This document shows, piece after piece, positions 63,693-64,000 of a stretch of DNA of 64,000 bases. The notes beneath the pieces are model-generated. The model searched no databases and was not told the DNA's origin. It worked only from the letters and a program-made list of their open reading frames with translations. Within the stretch, counting starts at the first letter, position 1. The number at the start of each line of letters is the position of its first letter. The position numbers were made by a program, and so were the translations under genes. Source of the stretch: Candidatus Helarchaeota archaeon (lineage in GTDB: Archaea > Asgardarchaeota > Lokiarchaeia > Helarchaeales > HEL-GB-A); the NCBI GenBank assembly GCA_016840125.1, contig JAEOSY010000397.1, positions 1-64,000 of the forward strand, in the 5' to 3' direction.

Positions 63693-64000
63693 AACCAATC
63701 CTTTTTTCCTAATGTATTAAGCATTTTCATTAGGCTACGGATGAAGAATCCAATTTGAGGACCATCGGGAGCGTCCCCTGGAGATAGAATGTAAACGTTT
63801 TCAATTTTGGAAGAGATTTCATGTATGAGATTCTCTTTTTCCTGAGATTTCGCTAAATATAGAGCCTTATTATAGATTATCAGGGCGAGCTCAAACTCTA
63901 TACTCTGTTTTAATGCATCCCCCAAACAAATATAAAGTTCAGCATTCTCAGGATCTAGTTTGATACCGTGATATAGATACCGGATGGCAGCAAATCCTTT
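63689..64000 (-). CDS. TPR-repeat protein, 5' end outside the window
   Basis: The minus-strand frame is open to the window edge; the TTG at 63925 is internal. Visible residues include AAIRYLYHGIKLDPENAELY then ICLGDALKQSIEFELALIIY and NKALYLAKSQE, which fit the TPR spacing (A at 8, A at 20, P at the end). Its stop overlaps the end of the giant surface-protein gene by 4 bp (convergent). Role unknown; only the last ~103 residues are seen. Confidence 0.7.
   Translation of the reverse strand, partial: KGFAAIRYLYHGIKLDPENAELYICLGDALKQSIEFELALIIYNKALYLAKSQEKENLIHEISSKIENVYILSPGDAPDGPQIGFFIRSLMKMLNTLGKKDWF

Overview
The window looks like the chromosome of an Asgard archaeon, most likely a Lokiarchaeia-type lineage. 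The evidence is combined: archaeal Hdr/MvhD/FrhB/FwdA enzymes, deoxyhypusine synthase with an agmatinase, archaeal-style starts (many TTG/GTG, GGTG-type Shine-Dalgarno sites), AT-rich DNA, and several eukaryote-like parts (Ras-superfamily GTPases in multidomain fusions, longin-like domains, a gelsolin-like domain). An hdrA gene that appears to carry two selenocysteine codons also fits, because selenoproteins have been reported from Lokiarchaeota. The lineage is inferred from gene content, not from a marker tree.

Layout. (1) 1-12.9 kb, + strand: an electron-transfer locus. It holds a 4Fe-4S subunit (5' end outside the window), a FAD/NAD(P)/2Fe-2S subunit, a Sec-containing HdrA, an HdrC-HdrB fusion, an FrhB-family protein, and two tandem copies of a module made of a ~1015-aa double HdrA plus MvhD. 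It resembles the Flx-Hdr and Mvh-Hdr flavin-based electron-bifurcating complexes. (2) 13-23.5 kb: a membrane protein, a lone FwdA, an FGGY kinase with an inverted remnant of a second kinase beside it, a PaaK-like CoA ligase, a HAD phosphatase, a C69 peptidase, two small membrane proteins, a class II aldolase and a D-2-hydroxyacid dehydrogenase. (3) 23.6-35.1 kb: a K+ channel, a membrane-anchored alpha/beta hydrolase, a coiled-coil/zinc-ribbon protein, a class III CoA-transferase, a longin-like/7TM/small-protein cluster, two large surface proteins and two toxin-antitoxin type loci (one with a broken HepT).

(4) 35.2-43.9 kb, - strand: one tight eight-gene acyl-CoA operon. In transcription order it encodes acyl-CoA synthetase with an AbrB-like N-terminus, NMO/FabK-like flavoenzyme, SDR, enoyl-CoA hydratase, a protein of unknown family, a coiled-coil/zinc-ribbon/gelsolin-like protein, a DUF35 protein and thiolase. 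It is probably used for fatty- or other acyl-CoA metabolism. (5) 44-56.9 kb: two proteins of unknown function, an enolase-superfamily enzyme, a paralogue of the operon's unknown family, a TIR-GTPase fusion, a second alpha/beta hydrolase paralogue, a CPBP-like membrane protein, a winged-helix-GTPase fusion, an ~800-bp non-coding stretch with nested inverted repeats, and deoxyhypusine synthase convergent with agmatinase. (6) 57-64 kb: an orphan TnpB element, a 1611-aa membrane-anchored surface protein with a cytoplasmic longin-like domain, and a TPR protein cut by the window end.

The most notable observations are the two in-frame TGA codons in hdrA, both at positions that are cysteine in the two paralogues of the same locus, and the set of GTPase/TIR/winged-helix/longin/gelsolin fusions. 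I found no rRNA, tRNA or CRISPR array.
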